This document shows positions 1 through 8,622 of a stretch of 64,000 bases of DNA, in pieces. This DNA is from Pacificimonas pallii (lineage in GTDB: Bacteria; Pseudomonadota; Alphaproteobacteria; Sphingomonadales; Sphingomonadaceae), in the NCBI RefSeq assembly GCF_019204005.1, contig NZ_JAGSPA010000004.1, forward strand, positions 216,001 to 280,000, given 5' to 3'. The stretch's first letter is position 1. Every line of letters starts with the position of its first letter. Made by a program: the position numbers and the translations under genes. The notes under the pieces are model-generated. The model was not told the DNA's origin. It did not search any database and worked only from the letters and a program-made list of their open reading frames with translations.

Positions 1-27
1 GCGGAATAGGCCCGCGCGGCTACCGGC

Positions 28-1242
28 CTAGGCTGCCAGCTTCATCGCCATCCGGCCCCAGATTTCAACCAGTGCCTTCACCAGTTCGGTCATCATCAGC
101 TCGTCATGGTGCGGGCCGGGGGTGAAGCGCAGGCGCTCCGTCCCGCGCGGGACCGTCGGGTAATTGATGGGCTGCACGTAAACGCCGTATTCCATCAGCA
201 GAATGTCGCTGATCTTTTTCGCTTTCACCGGATCGCCGATGTGCAGCGGGACGATGTGCGTCGTCGACTCCATCACCGGCAGATTGGCCTGCGTCATCAT
301 CGTTTTCAGGCGCGTGGCCGCCTTCTGCTGCCCTTCGCGTTCTTCCGAGGATGCCTTCAGGTGCTTGACGCTGGCCAGGGCACCGGCGGCCAGGACCGGC
401 GACAGGCTGGTGGTAAAAATGAAACCGGGGGCATAGCTGCGGATGACATCAATCAGTGTCTTGGATGCGGTGATATAGCCGCCCATGACACCGAACGCCT
501 TTCCCAGCGTCCCCTCGATGATCGTCACCCGGTCCGCGCAGTCGTCGCGCTCCGAAATGCCGCCGCCGCGTGCGCCGTACATGCCCACCGCGTGCACTTC
601 GTCCAGATAGGTAAGGGCGTTGTATTTATCGGCGAGATCACAGATGGCTGCGATGGGGGCCACGTCGCCGTCCATGGAATAGACGCTTTCAAAGGCGATC
701 AGCTTGGCCGCTTCAGGATCGTCCGCGGCAAGCAGTTCTTCCAGATGCTCCAGATCATTGTGCCGGAAAACGCGCTTTTCACAGCCGGAATTGCGAATGC
801 CGGCGATCATCGACGCATGGTTCAGTTCATCGGAATAAACGATGCAGTTCGGCAGCAGCTTTGCCAGCGTCGACAATGTCGCCTCGTTGGAAACATAGCC
901 CGATGTGAACAGCAGCGCGCCTTCCTTGCCGTGCAGATCGGCAAGTTCGCGCTCAAGCTGAATATGCAAATGCGTGTTGCCGCCGATATTGCGCGTGCCG
1001 CCAGAGCCCGCGCCGACATCGTGCAGCGCCGCCTCCATGGCCTCGATCACCGCCGGATGCTGCCCCATGGCGAGATAGTCGTTCGAGCACCATACGGTGA
1101 TGGGTTTCGGTCCGTTATGACCGGCAAAGCATTTCGCATTGGGGAAATTGCCGCGATTGCGCAGGATGTCGATAAAGACGCGGTAGCGGCCCTCTTCGTG
1201 AAGGCGGTCGATCGCCTTTTCGAATATCATATTATAGTTCAC
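28..1242 (-). CDS. hemA: 5-aminolevulinate synthase
   Basis: Condenses glycine with succinyl-CoA to 5-aminolevulinate, the first step of the C4 haem pathway; cytosolic and PLP-dependent. The fold-type I aminotransferase core is clear: [10 protein letters not shown] near residue 80, the [11 protein letters not shown] block, and the PLP lysine in GTLGKAFG. I start at the GTG at 1242, which gives 404 residues beginning [14 protein letters not shown]. This puts the PLP lysine at residue 248, the number it has in the Rhodobacter capsulatus enzyme. A longer reading from TTG 1320 would add 26 atypical residues. There is no good Shine-Dalgarno before the GTG; a strong AAGGAGG lies about 60 bases upstream and belongs to a short upstream ORF. 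The gene stands alone, with a Fur-like palindrome over its promoter. Confidence 0.96.
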   Translation of the reverse strand: MNYNMIFEKAIDRLHEEGRYRVFIDILRNRGNFPNAKCFAGHNGPKPITVWCSNDYLAMGQHPAVIEAMEAALHDVGAGSGGTRNIGGNTHLHIQLERELADLHGKEGALLFTSGYVSNEATLSTLAKLLPNCIVYSDELNHASMIAGIRNSGCEKRVFRHNDLEHLEELLAADDPEAAKLIAFESVYSMDGDVAPIAAICDLADKYNALTYLDEVHAVGMYGARGGGISERDDCADRVTIIEGTLGKAFGVMGGYITASKTLIDVIRSYAPGFIFTTSLSPVLAAGALASVKHLKASSEEREGQQKAATRLKTMMTQANLPVMESTTHIVPLHIGDPVKAKKISDILLMEYGVYVQPINYPTVPRGTERLRFTPGPHHDELMMTELVKALVEIWGRMAMKLAA

Positions 1243-1303
1243 GTTCCGCACCCGCTGCTCGTCGATTTTCGTGCCCTGTAGCGCATGCGGCAGGTTGTGG
1301 CAT
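1232..1303 (-). other. possible upstream ORF (23 codons) in the hemA leader
   Basis: An ATG directly abutting AAGGAGG opens a 23-residue frame, [18 protein letters not shown] and a few more, whose TAA overlaps the first hemA codons (hemA GTG at 1242, next in-frame ATG at 1230). The spacing of zero between the Shine-Dalgarno and ATG is poor, so translation is uncertain. If translated, it would couple ribosome arrival to the weakly signalled hemA start. Confidence 0.3.
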
Positions 1304-1329
1304 CCTCCTTTTTGTCGCAAGTTATTGAC

Positions 1330-1359
1330 GTATAACTATTATTGAGAATGGTTCTCAAT
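1330..1359 (-). promoter_or_regulatory. hemA promoter with 19-bp Fur-type palindrome
   Basis: Positions 1341-1359 read ATTGAGAATGGTTCTCAAT, a perfect 8-3-8 inverted repeat resembling the 19-bp Fur box class (TGAGAATnATTCTCA). On the minus strand a candidate -35 TTGAGA (1358-1353) and -10 TTATAC (1335-1330) are 17 bases apart, so the palindrome covers the -35. This suggests iron- or Irr/Fur-dependent control of haem synthesis. The palindrome is seen directly; the regulator is inferred. Confidence 0.6.
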
Positions 1360-1418
1360 TTCAGAAAGCGCACGCCGGTGGAAACCGGGCATTTCAGGCA
1401 CAAGCCGCCGAATGTGGA

Positions 1419-2453
1419 TCAGAGACGCAGATCGCCATGCGGCGGCACCGCGAAATAGCTGTCGACCATATCCGCCGTGACGTCGCGCAGATTGGACGGG
1501 TTCCAGCGCGGTTTCCGGTCCTTGTCGATCAGCTGCGCGCGAATGCCCTCGTAAAAGTCATGCCCCGCCTTGATATTGCCGACCAGGCGGTATTCCCGTT
1601 TCAGGCAGCCCGCCAGATCGTCATCCGCGCCTTCGCGCAGGGCGCGCAGCGTGATCTTCATGCTGGTCGGCGACATGCGCATCAACAGGTCGCGCTGCGC
1701 CTCCGCCCAGTCGTCGCCCATGCTTAGCGAGGCCATGATCTCTTCGACGCTGGTCTTGGCGAAGTGCCTGTCGATGCTCTCGCGGTGGGTCTTAAGAGCG
1801 GGCGGTTGCCCGGGCGGCCTTTCGAATTGCACCATCACATCGGTCACGCTGTCGACATCGCTCGCCAGCGCCGTGATCAATCCTTCGACATTGCCGCTTT
1901 GCGTGTAGTGCGTGGCAATGCCTGCATATAGGCAATCCTCCGCCTTCAGCCGCGCGCCGGTCAGGCCCAGATATGTCCCGATCTCGCCCGGCATATGCGA
2001 CAGGGCATGCGTGCCGCCGACATCGGGGATCAGGCCGATGCCGGTCTCTGGCATCGCGAACAGCGTTCTTTCGGTGGCGATGCGATAAGGTGCGTGGATC
2101 GACAGGCCGACGCCGCCGCCCATGGTGATACCGTCGATGATGGCGACATAGGGTTTTTCAAACGTGCCGATGCGGTGGTTCATGCGGTATTCGTCGCCGA
2201 AGAAATCTTCCCAGTCCGACGATCCGTCTCCGCGCCCATTGTACAGGCCGACGACGTCGCCGCCGGCGCAAAAGGCTTTTTCGCCGCTGCCGGTAATCGC
2301 TACGACGTTGACGCCGTCGTCGTCCGCCCATTCGCCAAGCTGCGTGTAGATCGCGTTGCACATGGCGCGATTGAGCGCGTTCAGCGCCTTGGGGCGGTTC
2401 AGCGTGATCAGGCCAAGGCGGCCGCGGGTTTCGAACAGGACGTCGTCGGTCAT
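1419..2453 (-). CDS. 3-hydroxyisobutyryl-CoA hydrolase / enoyl-CoA hydratase family
   Basis: Crotonase-fold protein of 344 residues, the size and motif set of 3-hydroxyisobutyryl-CoA hydrolase in valine breakdown. Visible are the CoA-binding and oxyanion-hole segments AFCAGGDVVGLY and GITMGGGVGLS, and the FAMPETGIGLIPDVGG block that carries the catalytic glutamate and aspartate in this branch. The C-terminal half after residue 200 is the long ECH_2-type extension. The start ATG overlaps the stop of the upstream thioesterase gene by four bases (ATGA), so the two are translationally coupled. Assignment to the valine pathway rather than another acyl-CoA rests on family resemblance; other valine genes are not in this window. 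Confidence 0.85.
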   Translation of the reverse strand: MTDDVLFETRGRLGLITLNRPKALNALNRAMCNAIYTQLGEWADDDGVNVVAITGSGEKAFCAGGDVVGLYNGRGDGSSDWEDFFGDEYRMNHRIGTFEKPYVAIIDGITMGGGVGLSIHAPYRIATERTLFAMPETGIGLIPDVGGTHALSHMPGEIGTYLGLTGARLKAEDCLYAGIATHYTQSGNVEGLITALASDVDSVTDVMVQFERPPGQPPALKTHRESIDRHFAKTSVEEIMASLSMGDDWAEAQRDLLMRMSPTSMKITLRALREGADDDLAGCLKREYRLVGNIKAGHDFYEGIRAQLIDKDRKPRWNPSNLRDVTADMVDSYFAVPPHGDLRL

Positions 2454-2896
2454 TTGCGTTCCACGAGTTTGGGGTTGGGGAGGTCGCGCGGCGCGCTGGT
2501 GGTGGACAGGCGTGCCAGCAGCTTGCCGTCCTCGTCGGTCAGATCCGCCTCCATAAAGGCGATGGTCCTGCCGAATTTGACGCAGCGTCCGTCGGCGTAC
2601 AGGCGGCCTGTCTTCGCGGCGGCAAAAAAGCTGACCTTCATTTCCAGTGTGGGAACGAAGATCTTGCGCTTCGAAAAGACGATGGCCGAATAGGCGGCGG
2701 CATCGTCCAGCATGGCCGCGACGATGCCGCCTTGCACGCTGCCATTTGGATTGCAGAGTTCCGGGCCGACGGTGAAGGCCATGCGAACCGTACCTGCATC
2801 CTGGTCGACCGCCAGCAATTCGGTTTTCAGGAACGCGGCGGTTGGCGGCGCAAACCGGTTCATGCGTTCGCGGACTTCTTCATTGGTCATGACCAT
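2450..2896 (-). CDS. PaaI-type hotdog acyl-CoA thioesterase
   Basis: A 148-residue single hotdog-domain protein. The segment NPNGSVQGGIVAAMLDDA around residues 50-67 is the PaaI thioesterase signature, with the Asn/Gly turn and the helix carrying the acidic catalytic residue. It should hydrolyse acyl-CoA esters in the cytosol; the acyl group cannot be told. Two starts are possible, ATG 2896 or ATG 2890 two codons on. It is the first gene of a two-gene operon with the 3-hydroxyisobutyryl-CoA hydrolase gene and lies only 12 bases downstream of murI on the same strand, so all three may be cotranscribed. Confidence 0.85.
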   Translation of the reverse strand: MVMTNEEVRERMNRFAPPTAAFLKTELLAVDQDAGTVRMAFTVGPELCNPNGSVQGGIVAAMLDDAAAYSAIVFSKRKIFVPTLEMKVSFFAAAKTGRLYADGRCVKFGRTIAFMEADLTDEDGKLLARLSTTSAPRDLPNPKLVERK

Positions 2897-2908
2897 AAGG
2901 CGCTTTTC

Positions 2909-3703
2909 CTATAACACATCGATATTGGCAAAGCCGCGCGCGGAGAATGCCGGACGAAGAGCCTCTAGCGCGGGATCGTCGCGCGTGAACACTGCCCGGT
3001 GTGACAGGGATATATCTGGCCATTGCACATCCGCCAGCAGATGCGCCGTCCGGCGGGCTATGCCGCCGCCGCCATGCACGAAGGTCAGCGGGCGTCCGGC
3101 CGCCGCCGCCAGTTGATCCTGCACCAGCGGGAAATGGGTGCAGGCAAGGGCAACCACATCCATGACATCGCCGCGCGGCTGGATAAGGAGGCCCTCCATG
3201 GCGGCGGCGAAGGCACTCGTCGGCACTTCATCGCCGCGCAGTGCCGCCTCCGCATTGGCGGCAAGGTCGGGCGCGCCGTGACGCAGCACCGTGCAGTTCG
3301 GCGCGAAGCGGGCCGACAAATCATCGACATAGGCCTGCCGGACCGTCGCGGGCGTGCCAAGCACGCCAATCACGCCGGATTTCGTTTGCTCCGCTGCGGG
3401 CTTGATGGCGGGCACCGTCCCGACGACGGGCAGATCGAGGGCGGATCGGACATGCGAAAGCGCGATGGTCGAGGCGGTGTTGCAGGCGATCACGACAAGG
3501 GCCGGACGGTAGCGCTCGACCAGCCGCCCAAGCATGGCAGGAACACGCGCCGCGATCTCTGCTTCCGTCTTCGACCCATAAGGAAATCCCGCATTGTCGG
3601 CGGCATAGATGATGGGCGCGCGGGGCAGGACCCGCATGACGGGATCGGCGACGGACAGGCCGCCAATGCCGGAATCGAAGATCAGGATAGGATTGCCGGG
3701 CAT
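2909..3703 (-). CDS. murI: glutamate racemase
   Basis: Interconverts L- and D-glutamate to supply D-Glu for peptidoglycan. The two catalytic cysteines are present in the usual settings, VVIACNTAST and VVALACTHFPLV, as are the N-terminal IFDSGIGGLSV and the ADNAGFPYGSK substrate loop. I take the ATG at 3703 (264 residues, MPGNPILIFDSG); an in-frame TTG at 3739 would add 12 residues with no family support. A TATACA hexamer lies just before this ATG, so the message may have a very short leader. The gene is divergent from an acetyltransferase gene with about 50 bases between them, so the promoters share that gap. Confidence 0.95.
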   Translation of the reverse strand: MPGNPILIFDSGIGGLSVADPVMRVLPRAPIIYAADNAGFPYGSKTEAEIAARVPAMLGRLVERYRPALVVIACNTASTIALSHVRSALDLPVVGTVPAIKPAAEQTKSGVIGVLGTPATVRQAYVDDLSARFAPNCTVLRHGAPDLAANAEAALRGDEVPTSAFAAAMEGLLIQPRGDVMDVVALACTHFPLVQDQLAAAAGRPLTFVHGGGGIARRTAHLLADVQWPDISLSHRAVFTRDDPALEALRPAFSARGFANIDVL

Positions 3704-3756
3704 GCCGCGCGCTGTATACTGGCGGTTTGGATGCGGCAACGGGATGATTGCGCCAC

Positions 3757-4209
3757 ATGATCGAGATACGAGCCCCTGAACCGCGCGATGAGGCCGCGTG
3801 GCGCCAATTGTGGACGGACTATCTGCGGTTCTACGAATCCAGTGTCCCCGAGGAGGTTTACCGTACGACCTGGTCTCGACTGCTCGCGGATGGCGACCGG
3901 TATCGCCCGCGCGGCCTCCTCGCCTTCAGCGGGGAAAGGCTCGTTGGCCTCGTCCATTTCCTGCTGCACAGCCATGCCTGGCGCGTCGAGGACGTGACCT
4001 ATTTGCAGGATCTTTATGCGGACCCGGACATGCGCGGCATGGGCGTCGGGCGCCGCCTGATAGAGGCCGTCTATGCCGAGGCCGATGCGCTGGATGCGCC
4101 GAACGTCTACTGGTTGACGGAAAGCGACAATCACACCGGGCGGCGTCTTTACGACCGGATCGGCACGCTGACGAAATTCATAAGGTATCAGCGGCCGCCG
4201 CGCGCCTGA
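3757..4209 (+). CDS. GNAT-family N-acetyltransferase
   Basis: A 150-residue single GNAT domain. The acetyl-CoA pyrophosphate-binding loop is the segment DPDMRGMGVGRRLIEAV (a Q/RxxGxG/A variant) around residues 90-106, preceded by the beta strand VTYLQDLYA; the C-terminal VYWLTESDNHTGRRLYDRIG is typical of the RimI/YpeA-like group. The acceptor substrate is unknown. I use ATG 3757; the frame extends up to TTG 3748 but the ATG gives the normal N-terminus MIEIRAPEPRDEAAW. It is divergent from murI and lies 37 bases ahead of hemB on the same strand, possibly in one transcript. Confidence 0.85.
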   Translation: MIEIRAPEPRDEAAWRQLWTDYLRFYESSVPEEVYRTTWSRLLADGDRYRPRGLLAFSGERLVGLVHFLLHSHAWRVEDVTYLQDLYADPDMRGMGVGRRLIEAVYAEADALDAPNVYWLTESDNHTGRRLYDRIGTLTKFIRYQRPPRA

Positions 4210-4246
4210 ATTGAACCTGCCCGCCGCATCTGTCACAAGCTGCGAT

Positions 4247-5251
4247 ATGACGCCCGGCTTTCCCTCGCTTCGCCTGCGCCGCACACGCGCCCATGACTGG
4301 TCCCGCCGCATGCATGCGGAAACCGTCCTGTCGCCCGCCGATCTGATCTGGCCGCTGTTCATTGCGGAGGGGAAGGCCTACCGGGAGCCGGTGGCCACGA
4401 TGCCGGGTGTGGAGCGCCTGTCGGTCGATCTGATCGTCGAGGCGGCGCGGGAAGCTGCGGATCTTGGCATTCCTGCGGTCGCGCTGTTCCCGAACACGGC
4501 GGCGGCTGCGCGGTCGGACGATGGCCGGGAAGCGGTCAATCCCGATAATTTGATGTGCCGCGCCAGCCGCGCGATCCGCGATGCCGGCATTGATGTGGGC
4601 ATACTGACCGACGTTGCGCTCGATCCCTATACCGATCACGGTCATGACGGGCTGCTGTCGGACGACCACCGTATTTTGAATGACGAGACGCTGGAGGTGC
4701 TCGCCGCGCAGGCCGTGAACCAGGCGCGCCATGGCGCCGATATCATCGCGCCCAGCGACATGATGGATGGCCGCGTCGGCGTCATCCGGACCGCGCTTGA
4801 GGCCGAGGGCTTCAAGGATGTGCAGATCATGTCCTACGCCGCCAAATATGCCAGCGCGTTTTACGGACCCTTCCGCGATGCCGTCGGCTCCGGCGGGCGG
4901 CTGGTTGGCGATAAGAAAACCTATCAGATGGACCCCGCCAATGCCGAGGAAGCCCTGCGCGAAGTCGCGCTCGATATCGCCGAGGGCGCCGATAGCGTCA
5001 TGGTGAAACCCGGCCTGCCATATCTCGACATTGTCGAGCGGGTGAAGTCCACATTCGCCGTTCCGATCTATGCGTATCAGGTGTCGGGCGAATATGCGAT
5101 GATGCGCATGGCGATGGACGCCGGGATCCTGGACCGGGACCGCGGCATGATGGAAGTGCTGACCGCGTTCAAACGCGCCGGATGTTCCGCGGTGCTCAGC
5201 TATTTCGCGCGTGACGCGGCCCGCCTGATGCACCAGGGAAACCGGGGATAA
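4247..5251 (+). CDS. hemB: delta-aminolevulinic acid dehydratase (porphobilinogen synthase)
   Basis: Joins two 5-aminolevulinate molecules into porphobilinogen, the step after HemA. The active-site lysines are in SYAAKYASAFYGPF and in VMVKPGLPYLDI. The metal-switch segment is LTDVALDPYTDHGHDG, in which the cysteines of zinc-dependent enzymes are replaced by Ala and Asp; the enzyme should therefore be of the magnesium-type, zinc-independent class. I start at ATG 4247 (334 residues, MTPGFPSLRLRRTR) rather than the upstream TTG at 4211. It lies about 3 kb from hemA but in the opposite orientation, so the two haem genes are not an operon. The opposite-strand UdgX gene ends 145 bases beyond it. 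Confidence 0.95.
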   Translation: MTPGFPSLRLRRTRAHDWSRRMHAETVLSPADLIWPLFIAEGKAYREPVATMPGVERLSVDLIVEAAREAADLGIPAVALFPNTAAAARSDDGREAVNPDNLMCRASRAIRDAGIDVGILTDVALDPYTDHGHDGLLSDDHRILNDETLEVLAAQAVNQARHGADIIAPSDMMDGRVGVIRTALEAEGFKDVQIMSYAAKYASAFYGPFRDAVGSGGRLVGDKKTYQMDPANAEEALREVALDIAEGADSVMVKPGLPYLDIVERVKSTFAVPIYAYQVSGEYAMMRMAMDAGILDRDRGMMEVLTAFKRAGCSAVLSYFARDAARLMHQGNRG

Positions 5252-5396
5252 CGACACTGTAGCGGCGACCGGTTCGACTGGTGCATCCATTTGATTGCCC
5301 ATGCGGGTCCAGCCCCTCTGCGCCGGACTGGTGTTTCGTCGCCGCCTTTTAAAAGCCGTTAACCGGCGATTTCGAAGCCATATTTTCGGTACTGCG

Positions 5397-6797
5397 CTAG
5401 TGAAGCTCCGCCAGACGGGCCTTCACAGCGGCGATTTCGTCACGAAAGCGGGCGGTTTCGTCCTCGGCCTTTGCGCGGTCCGGAATACGCAGCAGGTAGG
5501 ACGGGTGGACCGTCACCCAGCCTTCGGATCCGTCCGGCAGCGCAATCGGCGATCCGCGCGTCTTCGTGATTGTCACGACTTTCCCCAACATCGACCGCGC
5601 AGCGCTGGCGCCAAGGGCGACGGTGATTTTGGGTTGCACCAGATCGCGTTCCTGGTCCGCCCACCAGCGGCAGGCTTCGATTTCCGGTCCTGACGGCTTT
5701 GCATGGATACGCCGCTTGCCGCGCTGCTCATATTTGAAATGTTTCACCGCGTTGGTGACATAGGCGGTCGTCCGGTCGATCCCGACTTCACGCAGGATCT
5801 GGTCAAACAGGCGTCCCGCAGGGCCGACAAACGGCCGCCCGGCAAGATCCTCCTGATCGCCGGGTTGTTCGCCCAGAAACATCAGGTCGGCGTCAACCGG
5901 CCCTTCGCCGAACACAAGCTGCGTTGCCGGCTTCCACAGATCGCATCCGCGGCAGCCCACCGCTTCTTCGCGAAGTGCGGAAAATGACTTCGTGCGATTG
6001 TCTCCTGCAATCACCATGGCCTGACGCGCGGTATCGACCATGACCGTCTCCCGCGCGCGGGCCCCCGCGATCAGCTCCGGGATCAGCGCGCTTTCCGGCA
6101 TGTTTTTCCAGTATTTCTTTGGCATCTCCGCCGTCATCGCCTTCACCTTCACCCGCGCCGGGTTGAAGATCGAGGCGAAATAGGTCTTCCACGTGTCCTC
6201 GACGGGATCGCCGTCCGGGGCGTCCGCCTTTGTTGCCCCTGGCGTAAAGCTAAGACCCTGCGTGTCCCAGTGCGCGCAGAGGTCCGGCGTCAGGATCGAC
6301 CAGTTCATATTGGCGAACCGCCGCTGGAAGAACGGCGCGTTCGTGCGCACGATGTGATGGTCAGGCTCGAACCAGGCGACGAAGCGGCTATCGCCATCGG
6401 TGTCGATCTCGCGAAACCTGACAAAGGCACGCATCTTGTGAATGTCCCGCGCGACCGCCTTGCGCAGATCATGCAGACGCTTGCGCAGCGGATCGGCGCG
6501 ATCGTCAAGCGCACCGCGCTCGTCCTGCAGGCGAAGCAGCATCGTATAGAGCAGGGCGAAACGCTCTGGATCGCGGTGACAGATCACGTTGCGCGCCAGA
6601 TCGATAAAGGCCTTGGGGACCTTTAAGTCTCCCTTGGCAGTCGCCGCCGGCGGCGCCTCGCTGCCAAACAGGTTTTGCGCGGTATCACCGATTTGCCAAA
6701 TGATGTCCGCGGGGTGAACGCCGCCGAGCGCAAGCTGGCGCGCAGCGCTGCGCCAGCCATCGAAATCCTCTTCATGGGCGAGTCTGGCACTGTGCAT
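5397..6797 (-). CDS. udgX: DUF4130-UdgX fusion, uracil-DNA glycosylase superfamily
   Basis: A 466-residue protein in two parts. Residues about 1-245 match the DUF4130/TIGR03915 DNA-metabolism domain, opening with the typical EEDFDGWRSAAR. Residues about 275-460 are a UDG-superfamily domain: GEQPGDQEDLAGRPFVGPAG (309-328), the UdgX-specific loop GKRRIH (360-365), and HPSYLLR (431-437). In characterised UdgX proteins the histidine of KRRIH bonds covalently to the uracil site in DNA and resists alkali and SDS. Iron-sulphur ligands visible are Cys282, Cys285 and Cys376. The radical-SAM protein (TIGR03916) that often accompanies DUF4130 is not nearby. A strong terminator lies just upstream, so the gene may depend on its own very compact promoter. 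Confidence 0.92.
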   Translation of the reverse strand: MHSARLAHEEDFDGWRSAARQLALGGVHPADIIWQIGDTAQNLFGSEAPPAATAKGDLKVPKAFIDLARNVICHRDPERFALLYTMLLRLQDERGALDDRADPLRKRLHDLRKAVARDIHKMRAFVRFREIDTDGDSRFVAWFEPDHHIVRTNAPFFQRRFANMNWSILTPDLCAHWDTQGLSFTPGATKADAPDGDPVEDTWKTYFASIFNPARVKVKAMTAEMPKKYWKNMPESALIPELIAGARARETVMVDTARQAMVIAGDNRTKSFSALREEAVGCRGCDLWKPATQLVFGEGPVDADLMFLGEQPGDQEDLAGRPFVGPAGRLFDQILREVGIDRTTAYVTNAVKHFKYEQRGKRRIHAKPSGPEIEACRWWADQERDLVQPKITVALGASAARSMLGKVVTITKTRGSPIALPDGSEGWVTVHPSYLLRIPDRAKAEDETARFRDEIAAVKARLAELH

Positions 6798-6804
6798 GAG
6801 ATAG

Positions 6805-6842
6805 AAAAAGCGCGGGATGCGCTTGACGTTCCCGCGCTTTTT
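6805..6842 (-). terminator. intrinsic terminator after the DUF805 gene
   Basis: AAAAAGCGCGGGA at 6805-6817 pairs perfectly with TCCCGCGCTTTTT at 6830-6842, a 13-bp stem with a 12-base loop. On the minus strand it lies 24 bases after the DUF805 stop and ends in a T run. It is symmetrical, so it could also stop rightward transcription. The udgX start codon is only seven bases beyond it. Confidence 0.85.
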
Positions 6843-6866
6843 GACGCTGGTGGAGGGCGAGAGGTT

Positions 6867-7262
6867 CTAGCTGAACGCGTCCTGCAGCGCTTCGTTGTCG
6901 GGCCCTTTGGGGTTTGGGCCATATTTGTTCGGACCGGGCGTGCCGTCCTGAACGAAGAAATAAAGCAGGATAAGGCTCCCGATGATCGGGATTATCCCGA
7001 TCAGCAGAAACCAGCCGGACTTATCGAGGTCATGTAGTCGGCGAACGCCGACAGCCAGCGATGGAATGAGCAGACCCAGGCTGAAAATCAACAGCAGCAT
7101 GGACCCGACCACATTCGGGTCGGTGCCAAAGCCACCGGTCAGCAGGCCAAGCACCACATAGACAACGATGTAGCCAAGCAGGAACATCCAGTATTCCTTG
7201 CGGCGCGAGCGACCGTTGAAATCCGCATAGCGCTTCAGCGGCATCAACATCCATTCCATCAT
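6867..7262 (-). CDS. DUF805 small integral membrane protein
   Basis: A 131-residue inner-membrane protein of the DUF805 family. It has the family N-terminus PLKRYADFNGRSRRKEYW, then four hydrophobic helices (about residues 28-45, 55-75, 90-108 and 110-118 in part), with VRRLHDLDKSGWF, the family's conserved cytoplasmic-edge motif, between the second and third. The C-terminus ends in a Gly/Pro-rich tail. Function is unknown. I place the start at ATG 7262, which has AAGGGAG ten bases before it; the ATG at 7277 lies inside the leader. It is followed by a strong terminator, so the gene is monocistronic. Confidence 0.85.
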   Translation of the reverse strand: MMEWMLMPLKRYADFNGRSRRKEYWMFLLGYIVVYVVLGLLTGGFGTDPNVVGSMLLLIFSLGLLIPSLAVGVRRLHDLDKSGWFLLIGIIPIIGSLILLYFFVQDGTPGPNKYGPNPKGPDNEALQDAFS

Positions 7263-7305
7263 CGCTTCTCCCTTCATCTATCTTCGTTGCGGCTTGCTGC
7301 CTGCC

Positions 7306-8622
7306 TTAACGTGGCCGCGTGTAATGTTTGGGAAGGCCCGTATCCGCATTTGCCGGATTATAGCGCTCCGCAAGCTTCGTTTGGCGGCTGGTCATCGGCT
7401 GCTCATTGCCGTCGATCCAGATCGCCGTCGGGGCGCTGGCCGTCTCCAGGGGGTCGCCGTCCCAGATGACGATGTCGGCACGCGCGCCCGGCGTGATCCG
7501 CCCGGACCGCGTCAGGCCGAAAATGTCCGCCGGTATGCTTGTGATCGCGGCGATGGCCTGCTCGTGGCTAAGGCCGGTCGCACCCGGGATGCGGCCCTGC
7601 GCCACCAGCTGTCCCGCCTGCTGCGGCAGTTGCGGGCTGACCGATGGGCCGCCCGCATCAATGACGCCGACCTTGACACCCGCGGCGACCATGCGTCCAA
7701 TATTGGACTGCGTCGCCGCCAGCGTTTCGAAGGAAGCGGGCAGGTTCCGCATCGGGACGGCCACGACCGGAACATTCGCCGCCGCGATTTCGTCGGCGAC
7801 AAGCCAGCCCTCCGCAACGCCTGCCAGAACGATCTTCATGCGCGGATAGTCGCTGCGCAATTGCAGCACGCGGCGAATATCGCTGGCGCGGTCGACATTG
7901 ATCATTGCCTGGGCGCTGCCGTCGATGACGCGCGACAATGCCGCGGCGTCCGCGCGCGTCAGCAGTGAATCCTCGCTGCGACCATCGCCGTAGCGCGCCG
8001 GGGCGCGGGCATAGGCGGCGGCTTCCGACAGGGCGTCTTCAAGACGCGCAAAGGCGGCGGCGCGGGATCCGCCTGCACGGCGCGCGCCGTTTTCACCCAT
8101 GTCGATGACCTGAAAGGCGGCTGCGTTCATAAGCGGTGTCGGGTCGGTCGCGTCCAGACTGATCGCCGCGCCGAAGCCGCCGAACAGGTCACCGGATGGA
8201 GAGCCGCTGACGACGGCGCGCGTCACCCCCTCGATCCGGGCAACACCGATCGCCGTGCTGGCCGGGTTGATCGCATCGGCCATGTCAAGCGCGGCCGAGT
8301 ACGGACTTTTCGACGAGCGGGTTTCGTTGGTGGAGGCGACTCCGCCGACTTCGACAAGGCCGAGCACGCTGCCTGCCGCAACAAGGCCGGGGGTGACATA
8401 GGCCCCCTGCGCATCCACGACCGTGCCGCCGGCCGCGCCGCCGCTACCGACGTTCGCGACGCGGCCATTGCGGACGGTGATCGTGGTGTTGCTGCGTTCA
8501 GCGGCGCCGGTGCCGTCGATCAGGCGCGCATTCACGATGGTGAAGTCCTGCGCCGCCGCCGGTGCGGTAACGGCAATGGCCGCGGCGATGGCGGCTGCGC
8601 CGGAAAAGTGGATCGTCTTCAT
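7306..8622 (-). CDS. exported amidohydrolase-like protein lacking the HxH metal motif
   Basis: A 438-residue protein with a Sec signal peptide cleaved near the AAA of VTAPAAAQDF, so periplasmic. It has the COG1228 amidohydrolase layout: an N-terminal beta-sandwich strand FTIVNARLIDGTG and the closing GRITPGARADIVIWDGDPL. Where active relatives read PGxIDxHxH, this one has TPGLVAAGSVLGLVEV, with neither histidine. It also lacks an obvious catalytic Asp in the usual late position. It may be a non-catalytic or altered partner of the upstream paralogue, whose stop overlaps its start by four bases. This is the last gene of the POT-transporter operon. Confidence 0.85.
   Translation of the reverse strand: MKTIHFSGAAAIAAAIAVTAPAAAQDFTIVNARLIDGTGAAERSNTTITVRNGRVANVGSGGAAGGTVVDAQGAYVTPGLVAAGSVLGLVEVGGVASTNETRSSKSPYSAALDMADAINPASTAIGVARIEGVTRAVVSGSPSGDLFGGFGAAISLDATDPTPLMNAAAFQVIDMGENGARRAGGSRAAAFARLEDALSEAAAYARAPARYGDGRSEDSLLTRADAAALSRVIDGSAQAMINVDRASDIRRVLQLRSDYPRMKIVLAGVAEGWLVADEIAAANVPVVAVPMRNLPASFETLAATQSNIGRMVAAGVKVGVIDAGGPSVSPQLPQQAGQLVAQGRIPGATGLSHEQAIAAITSIPADIFGLTRSGRITPGARADIVIWDGDPLETASAPTAIWIDGNEQPMTSRQTKLAERYNPANADTGLPKHYTRPR

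Noticed and set aside
106..1281. 391-codon plus-strand frame opposite hemA
   Set aside because: hemA on the other strand explains the sequence; the plus-strand product resembles nothing.
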